Positions 10,985 to 21,819 are shown, numbered from the stretch's first letter. The stretch is 64,000 bases of DNA from Streptococcus oralis (GCF_019929345.1 NZ_JAHZPJ010000002.1:145102-209101); one strand, 5' to 3'. Notes: generated by a model from the letters alone, not told the origin. Numbers and translations are program-made.

Positions 10985-11164
10985 AATCAAAAGACAAGCT
11001 CACATCACGAAGGGCGAAAAACCGCGGTACCACCTTCATTCAATGAACTTGTCATTCTCTTATTCTTATGCAATTGTATGATTGAGTAGCATGACTTCCT
11101 ACCTTAGATGGCTCGCAGCACCGCCATTTCTCTGGACTAAGATGACAGAAAATCAATTCTCAAC
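10985..11164 (-). promoter_or_regulatory. T-box leader (alanine specifier) for LOR gene-alaS
   Basis: The minus strand carries the T-box core GGTGGTACCGCGG (about 11021-11036), which binds the uncharged tRNA end. Flanking GAAGG and GCG pair with downstream CGC and CCTTC to form the antiterminator. A stem I is visible: TTGAG pairs with CTCAA (11081-11085), leaving GCT, an alanine codon (11088-11090), as the specifier, under an apical ATGGC/GCCAT helix. This supports induction by uncharged tRNA-Ala. The competing terminator is not obvious: the clearest alternative is GACAAGTTCA pairing with TGAGCTTGTC followed by TTTT, which would enclose the T box. Confidence 0.88.
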
Positions 11165-11170
11165 TTTCTT

Positions 11171-11199
11171 ATTATACTGTTTATTTAGATTTTAGTCAA
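11171..11199 (-). promoter_or_regulatory. Promoter of T-box/LOR/alaS transcript
   Basis: Minus strand TTGACT (11194-11199), 17-base spacer, TATAAT (11171-11176). Confidence 0.8.
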
Positions 11200-11264
11200 C
11201 TTTTTCTATAAAAATTTAAAAGGAATCCACAGCCACAACAAATTCGTTAAAATTTTACTATATA

Positions 11265-12605
11265 TTAATCCTCTTGTCTACGTTTTTGAGATAGACCTAG
11301 CAAACCTGCTACTGCCATCACTACACCTGCACTTGCCAAAGCAACCGAATCTTTTTCTCCTGTATTCGGAAGTGTTTTGGCTGGTGCTGAATAAGCTAAC
11401 TCTTGAGTCTGAGGAGCTGCTGGTTCGTCTCCCTTCACATCTTTCACATCACTAGTAAGATCAGACACAGCATGCTTAACCGAAACTTCTTGAATGCTTG
11501 CCTCTAAGTTGATCTTAGGAACTTTTGCTAACATTCTCGGTAAGTATGGTTCAAACAAGGCAACATTAGGTCTTTTTACTGTTACTTTGAGAAAATTTGG
11601 ATCAGTTGGCATATTGTAGCGATCATTGATGAGCTTTTTATTATAAATTTTATCCAGCTTAATCTTGATGTCTAACACATCGCCAACAACTGCACCATAA
11701 TGATTATCTACTGTACCATCCACTGTAATATCCAAACCTTTTGCACGGTAGTCAGCTATGACCTGTTCAAAGGCTTGCTTGGCTTCACGTTGTGCCTTCA
11801 ACGCTTTAGGGGTATATTCAATAAATGAATCTATCTCATTATGATAGTACTCTCTATATTCTCCTCTTTCTGTCCATGAAGCTGGTTTAGGTTCAAGTGT
11901 AACGCCAGCCTCTAGTAAATCAGATTTAGACTTCTCCGCAATTTTTTTGGCTGCTGTAACTATTTGAATATCACTTTGAAGATCTGCTAATTGTTTCTCA
12001 GTAGCTTTTTTAGCTTCTTCTACTGTCTTATAAACCACCTCATCCTCACGATTGATAATCATTCTAAGTGCCTCAGCTTCTTTTACTTTATCAGCTATAG
12101 ATTTTTCAAGTTGGTCACGTTTTGCAATCAAGTCTTTAGCCATTTTAACTTGTTTATCCATCGCTTCAGTTGCTTCCTGAATCGTATCGTACTCTGCTTT
12201 TTCTTCCTTATATCTTAGATTATTCTCATTAAGAAGTGATTTTAAATCTTGATAGGACTTAGAAAGATCCGCCTCTGTCTTAGAAGCTTCTTCTTTAGGT
12301 GCCGCTTCTTTAGATTTTGATTCCTCTGTTTTAGGACTCTCTGCCTCTACCTTAGGGGCTGGAGTTTCAGCTTTTGGAGCTTCTTCTACATCTGTTTTTG
12401 GACTTTCTACATCAACTTTCGGCACTTCTGCCTTAGGAGCAGTCGATTCAGTAGTTGCTGTTGCTGGAGCAGGAGTTGAAACCTCATCCGCACTAGCTGT
12501 TACCGCATTCACTGCACCAAAAAGAAGGGCTGCACTTACAAATAAGACTCCCGTAGCACCTTTTTTCATTTTACGAATAGAGCCATGTCCTTTATATTTA
12601 ATCAT
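11265..12605 (-). CDS. LPXTG cell-wall-anchored coiled-coil surface protein
   Basis: 446-residue secreted protein anchored to peptidoglycan by sortase A. The N-terminus has a YSIRK-like export signal (GSIRKMKKGA, then a hydrophobic stretch ending TASADE). Residues about 45-110 are a Pro/Glu/Lys/Ala-rich segment with repeated PKVDVESPKT/PKVEAESPKT units, probably wall-spanning. Residues about 115-240 are strongly heptad-like (coiled coil). A mixed alpha/beta region follows, to about residue 380. The C-terminus has LPNTGEKD, a hydrophobic helix and KRRQED. The ligand is unknown. It lies between alaS and tehB, which I do not recall as neighbours in pneumococcus, so it is probably accessory; an adhesin role is inference. 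Confidence 0.85.
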   Translation of the reverse strand: MIKYKGHGSIRKMKKGATGVLFVSAALLFGAVNAVTASADEVSTPAPATATTESTAPKAEVPKVDVESPKTDVEEAPKAETPAPKVEAESPKTEESKSKEAAPKEEASKTEADLSKSYQDLKSLLNENNLRYKEEKAEYDTIQEATEAMDKQVKMAKDLIAKRDQLEKSIADKVKEAEALRMIINREDEVVYKTVEEAKKATEKQLADLQSDIQIVTAAKKIAEKSKSDLLEAGVTLEPKPASWTERGEYREYYHNEIDSFIEYTPKALKAQREAKQAFEQVIADYRAKGLDITVDGTVDNHYGAVVGDVLDIKIKLDKIYNKKLINDRYNMPTDPNFLKVTVKRPNVALFEPYLPRMLAKVPKINLEASIQEVSVKHAVSDLTSDVKDVKGDEPAAPQTQELAYSAPAKTLPNTGEKDSVALASAGVVMAVAGLLGLSQKRRQED

Positions 12606-12876
12606 TTTACATAAACCTCACTTTTACTTTTCATTTTTTAACGATGAGCAATCTAGCCAAGGTGGGCTAAAAAAACATTACACGGTAGAACATCTGATAC
12701 TAAATAAAGCTAAGTCTTTCCTCCCCTTTTCCTACATCTCCTCGCGTTGATCACAACTTTTGTATTCTCAAATTCTTTGAGTTACTAGTTAATCTGCTCA
12801 CATTTCCCTTATACAGATTTTCAAGGCCACCATTTTTGGCATTTATGAGAGCAAGAGGAGACTACATTTAATTACT
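12606..12876 (-). promoter_or_regulatory. Long structured 5' leader of the LPXTG gene
   Basis: About 270 bases between the probable transcription start and the ATG, with no ORF of note. On the RNA strand there are several local hairpins: CTCAAA-GAA-TTTGAG, AATCTG...CAGATT, GCCA...TGGC, and AGCCCACCTTGGCT just ahead of the start. TCTCCTC near the 5' end can pair with GAGGAGA about 100 bases later. I do not recognise a known riboswitch. Confidence 0.45.
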
Positions 12877-12905
12877 AGTTTACTCCAAAATTCGGTAATT
12901 GTCAA
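12877..12905 (-). promoter_or_regulatory. Probable promoter of the LPXTG gene
   Basis: Minus strand TTGACA (12900-12905), 17-base spacer, TAAACT (12877-12882). It is the best match in the 512-base gap; the rest of the gap up to tehB (12906-13062) shows nothing further. Confidence 0.55.
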
Positions 12906-13062
12906 GTTGGACTAGCCTTTAAAGCTTGATAGAATGGGATTCAGGCGTATTTCCGATTAATATTCACTCATCTGACACTCATAAATCTATATTATTCGCT
13001 TTTTTTATTCATTTTATCTAGATTAGGAAGAAGTAAATTTTGCCCCAATCAACCAACGCAAA

Positions 13063-13104
13063 CAAAAACGAATAGAAACCTTGCAAAGTGGTTTCTATTC
13101 GTTT
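13063..13104 (-). terminator. tehB-operon terminator
   Basis: Perfect 13-bp inverted repeat ACGAATAGAAACC (13068-13080) / GGTTTCTATTCGT (13090-13102), followed on the minus strand by TTTTTGTT. Confidence 0.9.
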
Positions 13105-13117
13105 GTAGATGTTTATT

Positions 13118-13978
13118 TTACTTGACTTTTTTAGCTAACATGGTCGCAAAGCGTAGTTGAATGCGATTGCCATTTTCATCACGACGGTGCAGATGTCCTG
13201 GATTTTCATTATATTTGACCAATTCCCAATCCTTGTAGTAGTTCGCCAACTCCCCTTCTTTAAAGGTGAATGGGAAATTCACTGAGCAAGGATAATCCTC
13301 TGTATCCATGGCACAGACGATAAGATTGTAGCCACCGACCGTGGTGTGCTCCTGCATATTTTGGATAATAGCTGGAATGCGGTCCGCTTGTAGGAACATC
13401 AGAACAACTGTCGATACGATGAAATCATAGTCTTGGCTAATGCTGGCTGAATTGATATCATAAAGTCCGACAGGCATGTCTAGATCCTCTTGCTCTACGA
13501 TGCTTTGCAAGATTTCAAGGGACAATTCATTTTGGTCCACAGCTATCACATCAAAACCATTCTGTGCAAGAAAGAGAGAGTTACGCCCCTGACCACAACC
13601 CAAATCCAAGGCTTTCCCCGGTTTCACCGTCTGCATAGCCTCTAGGACCTCTGAGTGGACTGGATTGGTATTGTATTTCTTAGGGAAATAATCCTCAGGT
13701 TTACAATAAAATTCCAAGTACCATTCTACATCATCAGTGGCAGCTTCCACTCGGTGCCAGGCTTGTGGTTGCGCCATGGGATTGTCAGCCCCTGCCTCAA
13801 AGAGGTTTTCAGCTAGAACCTCACCATCTTCAGTCAACTCAATAAACTTGAGAGTCCCCTTCAAGACAGTAATTTTTCCCCAAGTGCCGACCTTAGTATT
13901 GTGCTTTTGCTGGACAGCTTCTGGCATGGTCTGTTTGTTCCACAAGGGCATCCGTTTATAGGCAATTAATTTTTCCAT
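13118..13978 (-). CDS. tehB: TehB-like SAM-dependent methyltransferase with N-terminal cupin-type domain
   Basis: 286-residue protein. The N-terminal ~90 residues match the domain fused to TehB ([25 protein letters not shown], cupin-like). The C-terminal part is a class I methyltransferase with motif [21 protein letters not shown] and the motif IV area [13 protein letters not shown]. The family detoxifies tellurite by methylation, but the natural substrate is unclear. It is the promoter-distal gene of the secG/rnr/smpB run, 14 bases after smpB. Confidence 0.85.
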   Translation of the reverse strand: MEKLIAYKRMPLWNKQTMPEAVQQKHNTKVGTWGKITVLKGTLKFIELTEDGEVLAENLFEAGADNPMAQPQAWHRVEAATDDVEWYLEFYCKPEDYFPKKYNTNPVHSEVLEAMQTVKPGKALDLGCGQGRNSLFLAQNGFDVIAVDQNELSLEILQSIVEQEDLDMPVGLYDINSASISQDYDFIVSTVVLMFLQADRIPAIIQNMQEHTTVGGYNLIVCAMDTEDYPCSVNFPFTFKEGELANYYKDWELVKYNENPGHLHRRDENGNRIQLRFATMLAKKVK

Positions 13979-13992
13979 TTTACTTCCTCTTC

Positions 13993-14460
13993 TTAACGCT
14001 GGTTGACAGCTTTCATCACACGCGCGATGTCGCGGTTTTGTTCACGTCGCTTGATGGATTCGCGTTTGTCATAGTCATGTTTCCCTTTGGCAAGTCCTAA
14101 AAGAAGCTTGGCATAACCATCTTTGAGATAGACTTTAAGGGGAACAAGGGTCATCCCTGTTCCTTTGGTTTCCTGTTCCAATTTTTGAATTTGCTTCTTA
14201 TGGAGCAGGAGTTTACGACGTCGTTCTGGTTCCTGATTCCAGATATTCCCCTCTTCGTAAGGGGCGATATGAACATTGCTCAGCCAGACTTCCCCATTTT
14301 TTACTTGGGCAAAGCCGTCCTTGAGATTGATTCGAGCAGCTCGAACGCTCTTGATTTCAGTTCCAGTCAGGACCATTCCTGCCTCTAGCGTATCTACGAT
14401 TGTATAGTCGTGGTGCGCTTTTTTATTTTGTGCGACGACCTTTCCCTCGCCCTTTGCCAT
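13993..14460 (-). CDS. smpB: SsrA-binding protein SmpB
   Basis: Binds tmRNA and brings it to stalled ribosomes (trans-translation). It has 155 residues, the normal length, with the conserved [20 protein letters not shown], a [17 protein letters not shown] segment, and a basic C-terminal tail ending RVMKAVNQR that inserts into the mRNA channel. The start overlaps the end of rnr by 38 bases. RNase R, SmpB and tmRNA act together in ribosome rescue and non-stop mRNA decay, so the overlap makes functional sense. Confidence 0.97.
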   Translation of the reverse strand: MAKGEGKVVAQNKKAHHDYTIVDTLEAGMVLTGTEIKSVRAARINLKDGFAQVKNGEVWLSNVHIAPYEEGNIWNQEPERRRKLLLHKKQIQKLEQETKGTGMTLVPLKVYLKDGYAKLLLGLAKGKHDYDKRESIKRREQNRDIARVMKAVNQR

Positions 14461-16777
14461 GCTTGGCTCCTTTCTTAGCTACTTCTTTGTAAAAAGGTTT
14501 CTTTCCCTTTTTCTTCTTATCTTTTTGTGAATGTTTATGCTTATCATTTGAGCGTCCTGATTTTCTCTTGTCTTCCTTCTTGTCTGAACGACGACTTGAG
14601 CCACGACTTCTGTCTTTGCGCCCAGCTTGTTTCAAGCCTTTTTCGATGACATCAAACTCACTTGGGATATAAGAGAAGTCAATTTCGCCCGTCATCTTAT
14701 CCGCTCTTTCTACCCGAATGCGAATCTGCTGTCCCACACGGAAAGTTATGCCTGATTTCTCCCCACGCAGGGTCAAGTCACGCTCATTGAAATGATAAAA
14801 TTCAGGCAAATTAGTGATATGAATCAAGCCTTCAACTGTATTTGGCAATTCGACAAAGAGACCAAACTTGACAATACTGGATACAACTGCATCATACTCT
14901 TCGCCCACGTATTCTTCCATATACTCAGCCTTTTTCATGGCTTCGACTTCACGCTCGGCCTCGATGGCACGACGTTCACGGTTGGAAGACTGGGTTGCAA
15001 TCTCTGGAATCACTTGTTCAAAATGCTCTGCTATTTCCTTAGAACGCCCATAATCCCGAATCATACGGTGAACAAGGAGGTCTGGATAACGGCGAATCGG
15101 GCTGGTAAAGTGAGTGTAATAGTCAGCTGCTAGTCCATAGTGACCGTGATTGTGCTCTGAATAGCGAGCCTGCTGCATGGATCGAAGAAGCATCATGGAT
15201 AATACATCCGCATAGGGTTCTCCCTCAACAGCACGCATGATGTCTTGAAGCGCCTCCTGGCTAATCTCACTGGCAGTCCCATAAATCCGTAAACCAAAAC
15301 TTGAAGCGTAATCAATAAACTTCTGAACTTTTTCAGCCTTAGGCTCCTCGTGAATCCGATAGATAAAAGGTAGATCCAGTTTGCTATAGTGCTCAGCAAC
15401 CGTTTCGTTGGCTATCAACATGAAGGACTCAATCATCCGCTCAGCAACACCACGCTGACGAAGAACGATATCCACAGGCTTACCTTTTTTATCCACTAAG
15501 ATCTTAGCTTCACTGGTATCAAAATTGAGAGCTCCACGTTTCTCACGCATGCCTTCTAGCCTTTCATGAAGCTTAGCCATGAGCTCGATACTAGGAACAA
15601 TTTTCTTAAACTCTTGTCTCTTTTCCTCATCGCCAGCTAGGATGTCATTGACAGCGCTATAGGTCATTCGGAAACTAGTCTTGATAACTGTTTGGGTAAT
15701 GGTGTAATTAACCACACGACCATGTTTATCAATTTCCATAATAGCAGACTGGGTCAAGCGATCTACTTGAGGATTGAGGGAGCAGATTCCATTTGACAGA
15801 CGCTCTGGAAGCATTGGAACTACACGGTCTGTCACATAAACAGAAGTCGCACGATTGAGAGCTTCCTTATCAAGGGCAGAACCCTCGGTCACATAGTAGG
15901 AAACATCCGCGATGTGAACTCCGAGTTCGATATTGCCATTTTTCAAGGCTTTGATATGAACCGCATCGTCCAAGTCCTTGGCATCCGCACCATCAATGGT
16001 AAAGGTGATTTCATCTCTCAGGTCCAGACGACCTTCCATATCCTTTTGAGACGGAGCATCTGGCACACTTTCTGCCTCCTTGAGAACAGCTTCTGGAAAT
16101 TCTGAGACAATATCCATGGATTCCAAGACTTCAAGAACGTCAATCCCAGCATCAGTCGAGTGTCCCACCACGTCCAGCACACTAGCGACAAAGAAATCAT
16201 GTTTCTTACTTGGGTATTTGTCGATAAAGACCTTGAGAACTTCAGTACCTTCCAACTTGATAGCCGGTTTCTTCACATAGATCGGTTGGCTGATTTTTTG
16301 ATTTTTTGAACGAATGTAGCCAGCATACTTGGGCTTTTCCTGATCTAGAACGATTTGGCCGACAACTGTCGTCAGGCTATGCTCTAGGATATCAATAATT
16401 TTGGCTTCTGCTGCTGTTCCCTTGTTACGGTCAGCGACTTTCTTAATCACGACCTCAACGGTATCGCCATCAATGGCATAGTTGACATCGTTTTTTCCTA
16501 CAAAAAGATCGTCCTCTTCCCCTTCTAGACTGACAAAGCCAAAGCCGTTTTTATGGGCATGAAAAATCCCTTTGAGGGTAATTTCATGTTTCTTCTTTTG
16601 GTCCAGACATAAACTACCATCATCTTCAAAACGAATCTGGTGCTTTCTTTCCATCAGAGACAGGGTTTTAATCAACTCACGGAAATCCTTGGACCCATCC
16701 TTTCCGAGAGCCTGAGCTAGGTCATTTACCGTCACTCGCCCCTTCTCTTGCAAATATTCTTTAATTTTATCTTTCAT
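14423..16777 (-). CDS. rnr: Ribonuclease R
   Basis: Processive 3'-5' exoribonuclease able to unwind structured RNA. The 784 residues show the expected order: N-terminal winged helix ([22 protein letters not shown]), cold-shock domains ([16 protein letters not shown]), the RNB catalytic domain with [10 protein letters not shown] (metal-binding aspartates, about residue 275), a C-terminal S1 domain ([17 protein letters not shown]) and a long Lys/Arg-rich tail. The tail-coding region overlaps the start of smpB. Confidence 0.97.
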   Translation of the reverse strand: MKDKIKEYLQEKGRVTVNDLAQALGKDGSKDFRELIKTLSLMERKHQIRFEDDGSLCLDQKKKHEITLKGIFHAHKNGFGFVSLEGEEDDLFVGKNDVNYAIDGDTVEVVIKKVADRNKGTAAEAKIIDILEHSLTTVVGQIVLDQEKPKYAGYIRSKNQKISQPIYVKKPAIKLEGTEVLKVFIDKYPSKKHDFFVASVLDVVGHSTDAGIDVLEVLESMDIVSEFPEAVLKEAESVPDAPSQKDMEGRLDLRDEITFTIDGADAKDLDDAVHIKALKNGNIELGVHIADVSYYVTEGSALDKEALNRATSVYVTDRVVPMLPERLSNGICSLNPQVDRLTQSAIMEIDKHGRVVNYTITQTVIKTSFRMTYSAVNDILAGDEEKRQEFKKIVPSIELMAKLHERLEGMREKRGALNFDTSEAKILVDKKGKPVDIVLRQRGVAERMIESFMLIANETVAEHYSKLDLPFIYRIHEEPKAEKVQKFIDYASSFGLRIYGTASEISQEALQDIMRAVEGEPYADVLSMMLLRSMQQARYSEHNHGHYGLAADYYTHFTSPIRRYPDLLVHRMIRDYGRSKEIAEHFEQVIPEIATQSSNRERRAIEAEREVEAMKKAEYMEEYVGEEYDAVVSSIVKFGLFVELPNTVEGLIHITNLPEFYHFNERDLTLRGEKSGITFRVGQQIRIRVERADKMTGEIDFSYIPSEFDVIEKGLKQAGRKDRSRGSSRRSDKKEDKRKSGRSNDKHKHSQKDKKKKGKKPFYKEVAKKGAKHGKGRGKGRRTK

Positions 16778-16869
16778 GTTTTCTTTCTAGATTTTTATAA
16801 TTTTTTTGACTGATAACTTTATAAGTGTCATAAAATAAAAATAGGCTAAGACCTAGTCTCGCCCATTTC

Positions 16870-17103
16870 TTATCTACTTGATAATACTGTCAATGCTAAG
16901 GCAATGGCTAGCCAGAAAAAGACTAAAATACCTGTCAAACGTTGCATCACAGCTTCAAAACCACGCGCCTTACTACGTTCAAACAAATCACCTGAGCTGG
17001 CATCAAATACATTGCTGGATTGGTTCTTAGTTGGTTGCATGAAAATCGCAATCACAATCACAACAGATAATACTAATAAAATGGTTAATAATAGGTTGTA
17101 CAT
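16870..17103 (-). CDS. secG: Protein-export translocase subunit SecG
   Basis: 77-residue accessory subunit of SecYEG. There are two hydrophobic helices (LLLTILLVLSVVIVIAIFMQ and LTGILVFFWLAIALALTVL) around a polar loop containing SSNVFDASSGDLF, the typical SecG layout. It lies between rpmG and rnr on the minus strand. Confidence 0.93.
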   Translation of the reverse strand: MYNLLLTILLVLSVVIVIAIFMQPTKNQSSNVFDASSGDLFERSKARGFEAVMQRLTGILVFFWLAIALALTVLSSR

Positions 17104-17142
17104 ATCAAACTCCTTAAAATCCCTATTATTTTACCATAAATT

Positions 17143-17292
17143 CTACTTAGATTCAAGATGTAGGGTTACTTTTCTTTCTTTGGGACAATACTTTAAAACC
17201 TCAATCTTGTCTGGATGGGTTTTGGAGTTTTTACTGGTTAGGTAATTAATACTGCCACAAGAGGAGCATTTGAGATTAATTTTTACTCGCAC
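17143..17292 (-). CDS. rpmG: 50S ribosomal protein L33 (GTG start)
   Basis: Short gene of 49 codons starting with GTG (17290-17292), preceded by AAAGGA. The product begins [18 protein letters not shown] and includes [12 protein letters not shown], so it keeps the four zinc-binding cysteines (CSSC and a single CP-type pair, the second pair being C plus the NYLTSKN variant common in streptococci; the second CxxC is incomplete). It overlaps the end of pmrA by 10 bases. Alternative L33 paralogues are common, and loss of zinc ligands is typical of zinc-independent copies. Confidence 0.88.
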
Positions 17293-18491
17293 GAGATTTC
17301 CTTTACTTTTAATAATGATCTAAATTGAACTAAGTTGTATAAACAACTAAGAGCTACACAGGCTGCTGTCGCATAAAAAACAGAGTGGTAGCCGAATTGC
17401 CCTGCTACTGCTGAACCAGTCATGGGACCAACAACACCCCCAAGGTAGAAAAAGACTTGGTTAAAGGCAAAAATTCTTGAAATACCTGATTTTGGAGTCA
17501 TTTTACTGAGAAGAGCATTGACCCCCGGTATCAGAGCACCCGTTCCCAAACCAAAGAGAAAACGATACAAGCCAAGTTGAATGGGGCTGGTTGCATGGGC
17601 ACAAAGAAGGTAAATGATGACTGAATAAATCTGCGCTGCAACTAAAAGTCTATGATTTCCCACCTTATCTCCTAGTTTTCCCATCACTCCAGCACTCATC
17701 ATACTGGAAAATCCCATGCTGGATACGATCAATCCTGATACAAAGAGGAGATTTTCAGTCTGCCCTAAGTCCCGAACATAGAGAGCGAGAATGGGACCAA
17801 TTGATTGAGCTGAAAATTGAATGACAAAGCTCGTCAAAAATAGATTCACTAAAAGCCTAGGATACTTGAAAGAAGAAAATACTTCTTTCGTTGGGATAGC
17901 CTTCTCCTTAGCCACTGGCTGAAAATCTTCCTTGATAAAGAAAATGGTTAGGATTGCAGCTAAAAATAGGAAAGCACCCACCAATAAAAAGACATTGCGG
18001 ATACCAAAAATTTCAGCAATCAAGCCACCTACAAAGGGGCCCGTCAATGTTCCTGCAACAACACCTGTAGATAGAGTCCCCAGAGCCGCTCCCGACTTAT
18101 CTTTAGGTACCTGACTAGCAATCAAAGCTGTTGCATTGGGGACAAATCCAGTAAATACACCATTGAGCAAGCGCAAAAAGAGTAACCAATAGATATTCGG
18201 TACAAAGGCCAAACCTCCCATGGTGATAGTCATGGCAAGGCCTGCTCGAATCATCATGGGTTTTCGACCATACTTGTCAGCAAGGATACCCCAGATAGGA
18301 GAAACTAGAGCTGCTGAAACAGCCGAAACTGAGATGGCTAATCCAGCATAAAAAGCAACTTGGTCTCCTTCGATTCCCAACTGCTCCACAAAGATAGGCA
18401 TGAAAGGAACGACCAAGGAAATACTGGCCCCCGTTAGAAAACTACCGAACCAGGCGACACGAAGATTCTCTTTCCAACTAATCTCTTGCAC
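17283..18491 (-). CDS. pmrA: MFS multidrug efflux transporter PmrA
   Basis: 402-residue, 12-helix major facilitator exporter. In pneumococcus PmrA expels fluoroquinolones and dyes. The signature [11 protein letters not shown] follows helix 2 and a second half-repeat signature ([13 protein letters not shown]) is visible. I place the start at a GTG (18489-18491) because AAGGAGG sits 8 bases upstream and the protein then begins [16 protein letters not shown], matching the family; a further-upstream TTG would lie inside that ribosome site. The start overlaps coaE by 14 bases. Confidence 0.92.
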
Positions 18492-19083
18492 AGCTATCGC
18501 CTCCTTCAAGTAACTTCACTACTTGACTCACAAGCTGATCACGACTGCCATTGTTATCTAGGACATGAGTCGCCAAGCCCTTTTTTTCTTCTAAAGACCA
18601 CTGGATTGCCAGACGCGACTCGGCGACTTCCTTAGAAAGCTGATTCCGTTTCATGAAACGTTCCACCTGAACATCTCGATCCACATAGACCAACCACGTT
18701 TCATCAAACCAGTTGGCATAGTCTTGCTCAAAAAGTAGGGGAATATCCATGAAAAAAATCGCTTCTGTCTGAGCTAACTGATCTCGCAATGCTGCCAGTT
18801 CCTCACGAATAATCTCTCCTTGTGTTTGCTTAGACCATTCCCGCTCTTCAGTTTTTGAAAAGATGAGACTAGCTAGGAGAGGGCGATTGAGTTCTCCATT
18901 TTCTAAGAGAATTTCCTGTCCAAAGTGCTGAACTAAGACCTGATACAGACGGCCTCCAGGTTTCTGTAGCTGGTGAACAACTGCGTCGGCATCCACCACT
19001 TGAAAGCCTTGCTGTCTCAGAAAATTTGTCACAGTTGACTTACCAGAGGCGATGCCCCCTGTGATTCCGATGATTTTTCCCAT
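18478..19083 (-). CDS. coaE: Dephospho-CoA kinase
   Basis: Last step of coenzyme A synthesis. The P-loop GITGGIASGKST is near residue 6. The ATG at 19083 is chosen because GGAGG lies 6 bases upstream; it shares one base with the mutM stop (TGATG), so the two are translationally coupled. Length 201 residues is normal. Confidence 0.96.
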   Translation of the reverse strand: MGKIIGITGGIASGKSTVTNFLRQQGFQVVDADAVVHQLQKPGGRLYQVLVQHFGQEILLENGELNRPLLASLIFSKTEEREWSKQTQGEIIREELAALRDQLAQTEAIFFMDIPLLFEQDYANWFDETWLVYVDRDVQVERFMKRNQLSKEVAESRLAIQWSLEEKKGLATHVLDNNGSRDQLVSQVVKLLEGGDSCARD

Positions 19084-19907
19084 CAGTCCCTCCTTTGACA
19101 CTGAGGACAAAAATGAGTTCCACGTCCACCGAGCTGGAATTTCTCAATCACTGTCCCACAGCGCGAACATGCTTGTCCAGTCTTATCATAGACCTGATGG
19201 AAGTCCTGCATGGTTCCGTCTTCGCCAAAGGCATTGGTATAGGTTCGAATGGTTGATCCGCCTTTTTCAACAGCCTGTCCCAAAACAGCAATGGTCTGGT
19301 CATGAATGGCTGTCGCTTCTGCTACTGTCAAAGTTTGGGAAGCTCTAGCTGGATGGACCTGAGCCCGCCAGAGGACCTCATCCACATAGATATTTCCCAG
19401 GCCAGCTACCAAGGTCTGATCTAAAAGATGGGATTTGATAGGCTTTTTAGATTTGGCTAGGGCAGCTTGAAAGGACTGCAAATCAAAGTCTTGCTCTCTT
19501 GGTTCAGGCCCTAATTTTTTAGAAACAAAGTAGGCTTCCAATAGGTCGGGTGCCAGCAGTTCCATAGTGCCAAACTTACGTACATCCTCATAAACAAGTG
19601 TACCACCATCTTCAAACTGAATGAAAACATGGGCATGCTTGCGTTCAGGTACCTGGTCTGGATAGTAAAAATACTTGCCTTCCATTCGCAAATGAGAAAT
19701 CAAGACCTTGTCAGTCAGGTAAAAAAGTAGATATTTTCCACGACGCCCCATGGACTCAACAATCTGACCAGGCACTCCCTTTTGAAACTCGTCCAAATCT
19801 GTCTTGATCATCTTAGAATAAGCAATCTCTATATTAGAAATCTTCTTTCCTAAAATCAATTTTTCTAAGCCACGACGAACCGTTTCAACCTCAGGTAATT
19901 CAGGCAT
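19083..19907 (-). CDS. mutM: Formamidopyrimidine-DNA glycosylase
   Basis: Removes 8-oxoguanine and ring-opened purines from DNA. With the start at 19907 the protein begins [10 protein letters not shown], exposing the catalytic N-terminal proline and Glu. Upstream in-frame codons would bury it. The C-terminal zinc finger ([10 protein letters not shown]...CPQCQ) is intact. Length is 274 residues. The gene follows era and precedes coaE, an order I remember from pneumococcus. Confidence 0.97.
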   Translation of the reverse strand: MPELPEVETVRRGLEKLILGKKISNIEIAYSKMIKTDLDEFQKGVPGQIVESMGRRGKYLLFYLTDKVLISHLRMEGKYFYYPDQVPERKHAHVFIQFEDGGTLVYEDVRKFGTMELLAPDLLEAYFVSKKLGPEPREQDFDLQSFQAALAKSKKPIKSHLLDQTLVAGLGNIYVDEVLWRAQVHPARASQTLTVAEATAIHDQTIAVLGQAVEKGGSTIRTYTNAFGEDGTMQDFHQVYDKTGQACSRCGTVIEKFQLGGRGTHFCPQCQRRD

Positions 19908-19955
19908 AAGTCCTCCTTCTGTAAAAACAAGAAGCAGGCATGAGCCCACCTCTAC

Positions 19956-20855
19956 TTAGTATTCTTTTTCATTATAGCCAAAGTCAGCCAAATCTAGCTT
20001 TTTATCACGCCAGTTTTTCTTGACCTTGACCCAAGTTTCTAAGAAGACCTTGTCCCCTAGCATGAGTTCGATATCACGACGAGCCATAGTCCCAATTTTC
20101 TTGAGCATAGCGCCACCTTTACCGATGATGATACCCTTTTGGCTATCGCGCTCGACCATGATGGTAGCTCGGATATGAACCTTGTCTGTCTCTTCGTCAC
20201 GTTTCATAGAGTCAACCACTACTGCGACTGAGTGAGGAATCTCTTCACGAGTTAGGTGCAAAACTTTCTCACGAATCATCTCTGAGACCAAGAAACGCTC
20301 TGGGTGGTCTGTGATTTGATCAGCTGGGAAATACTGGAAACCTTCCTCCAGATTTTCACTAAGAATGTCGATTAGACGAGAAACATTATTTCCCTGAAGG
20401 GCTGAGATAGGCACAATCTCCTTAAAGTCCATCTGGTTACGGAAGTCATCTATCTGAGCCAGAAGTTGGTCTGGGTGGACCTTGTCAATCTTATTGACCA
20501 CCAAAATCACTGGAACCTTGGCTGCTTTCAGACGCTCGATAATCATGTCGTCGCCTTTACCACGTGGCTCATCAGCTGGCACCATGAATAGAACAGTATC
20601 CACTTCACGAAGGGTACTATAGGCAGATTCCACCATGAAATCCCCAAGAGCTGTTTTAGGCTTGTGAATTCCTGGTGTGTCGATAAAGACGATTTGTTCC
20701 TTATCCGTGGTGTAAATCCCCATGATTTTATTGCGCGTTGTTTGCGCCTTGTCACTCATGATAGCAATCTTTTGCCCCATAACGTGATTTAAAAAGGTTG
20801 ACTTCCCAACATTGGGACGTCCTAAAATGGCTACAAAGCCTGATTTAAATGTCAT
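19956..20855 (-). CDS. era: GTPase Era
   Basis: Essential GTPase for 30S assembly and 16S 3'-end maturation. It shows G1 [10 protein letters not shown]3 DTPGIH, G4 NKID and a C-terminal KH domain with [11 protein letters not shown]. 299 residues, full length. It follows dgkA and precedes mutM. Confidence 0.98.
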   Translation of the reverse strand: MTFKSGFVAILGRPNVGKSTFLNHVMGQKIAIMSDKAQTTRNKIMGIYTTDKEQIVFIDTPGIHKPKTALGDFMVESAYSTLREVDTVLFMVPADEPRGKGDDMIIERLKAAKVPVILVVNKIDKVHPDQLLAQIDDFRNQMDFKEIVPISALQGNNVSRLIDILSENLEEGFQYFPADQITDHPERFLVSEMIREKVLHLTREEIPHSVAVVVDSMKRDEETDKVHIRATIMVERDSQKGIIIGKGGAMLKKIGTMARRDIELMLGDKVFLETWVKVKKNWRDKKLDLADFGYNEKEY

Positions 20856-20871
20856 AATTTCCTCTTATTGT

Positions 20872-21267
20872 TTAAAATAGTAAATCCCAAATGCGTGGGA
20901 GAAATATAAGCGCACCTGTCAAAGCGGCAAGAAGGGAAACCACAAGTACGGCACCAGCTGCCATATCCTTGGCTTTCTTCGCTAACATAGAAAAGTGATA
21001 GTGACTGGCTAGATCCACCACATTTTCGATAGCAGAATTAATAATCTCAAACGCTACTACCAAGAAAATGCTCATTAGGAGAAAGAGCCATTCGATTCGT
21101 GACACCTGAAAAACAAAACCTGCAAGGATAACCACTAGAGCTGTCACTGCATGTTTTCGCATATTGCGTTCTTCCTTGATGGCAGTCAGAATTCCTGTAA
21201 GGGCAAATTCTAAACTGGATACAAGGTCACGATTTTTCCATTTTCGTTTATTGTCTTGTGAGTCCAT
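20872..21267 (-). CDS. dgkA: Diacylglycerol/undecaprenol kinase
   Basis: Small integral membrane kinase of 131 residues with three predicted helices and the family motif [15 protein letters not shown]. In Gram-positives the main substrate is undecaprenol, so the enzyme recycles the cell-wall lipid carrier. Its start overlaps ybeY by 20 bases. Confidence 0.94.
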   Translation of the reverse strand: MDSQDNKRKWKNRDLVSSLEFALTGILTAIKEERNMRKHAVTALVVILAGFVFQVSRIEWLFLLMSIFLVVAFEIINSAIENVVDLASHYHFSMLAKKAKDMAAGAVLVVSLLAALTGALIFLPRIWDLLF

Positions 21268-21745
21268 AGGCTGTCAAAATTTCTTCTTGTAAACCGAACA
21301 TCTCCGCTTCTTCTTCCGAAGTGTAGTGATCATAGCCGTTGATATGTAAAAAGCCGTGTACTGCCAAGAAGCCCATCTCGCGCTCAAAGCTGTGACCGTA
21401 TTCCTCGGCCTGCTCATGCGCTTTATCGATAGAGATGAAAAGTTCCCCAATATAGGCATCAAATTCAGACATCATTTCTGCCAATTCTGGATTGTCTGTC
21501 AAATCCTCCTCGTCAACAGTAATGTTCAATTCTGACTTATACTCAAGGCTAATGACATCTGTCGGACGATCCGTATCACGGTACTCGAGGTTGAGTTCGT
21601 GGCTACGTTCATTGGTCACAAAAGTAACTGCCATCTCCTTGTCTTCTTTTCCTATTTTTTGGGCTGCAAATTCCAAAATATCTTGGGTTTGTTGCAAGAT
21701 TTCTTGTGAAACTTGACCAGTTTCATCTACCATTTCAATATACAT
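21248..21745 (-). CDS. ybeY: Endoribonuclease YbeY
   Basis: Metal-dependent RNase for 16S rRNA processing and ribosome quality control. The zinc motif [11 protein letters not shown] is intact near residue 125. 165 residues. First gene of the ybeY-dgkA-era-mutM-coaE-pmrA run. Its own extended -10 (TGGTATAAT, TATAAT at 21775-21780 on the minus strand) is back to back with the pavA promoter. Confidence 0.96.
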   Translation of the reverse strand: MYIEMVDETGQVSQEILQQTQDILEFAAQKIGKEDKEMAVTFVTNERSHELNLEYRDTDRPTDVISLEYKSELNITVDEEDLTDNPELAEMMSEFDAYIGELFISIDKAHEQAEEYGHSFEREMGFLAVHGFLHINGYDHYTSEEEAEMFGLQEEILTAYGLTRQ

Positions 21746-21813
21746 GTGCTTCTCGATTCTCTTTACTTGGCTTTATTATACCATATTTCTATGATTTTAT
21801 TCTACCTTTTTGA

Positions 21814-21819
21814 TATAAT
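21814..21819 (+). promoter_or_regulatory. pavA promoter (extended -10)
   Basis: TGATATAAT with TATAAT at 21814-21819; there is no convincing -35, so it is probably an extended -10 promoter. It lies 34 bases from the divergent ybeY -10. Confidence 0.6.
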
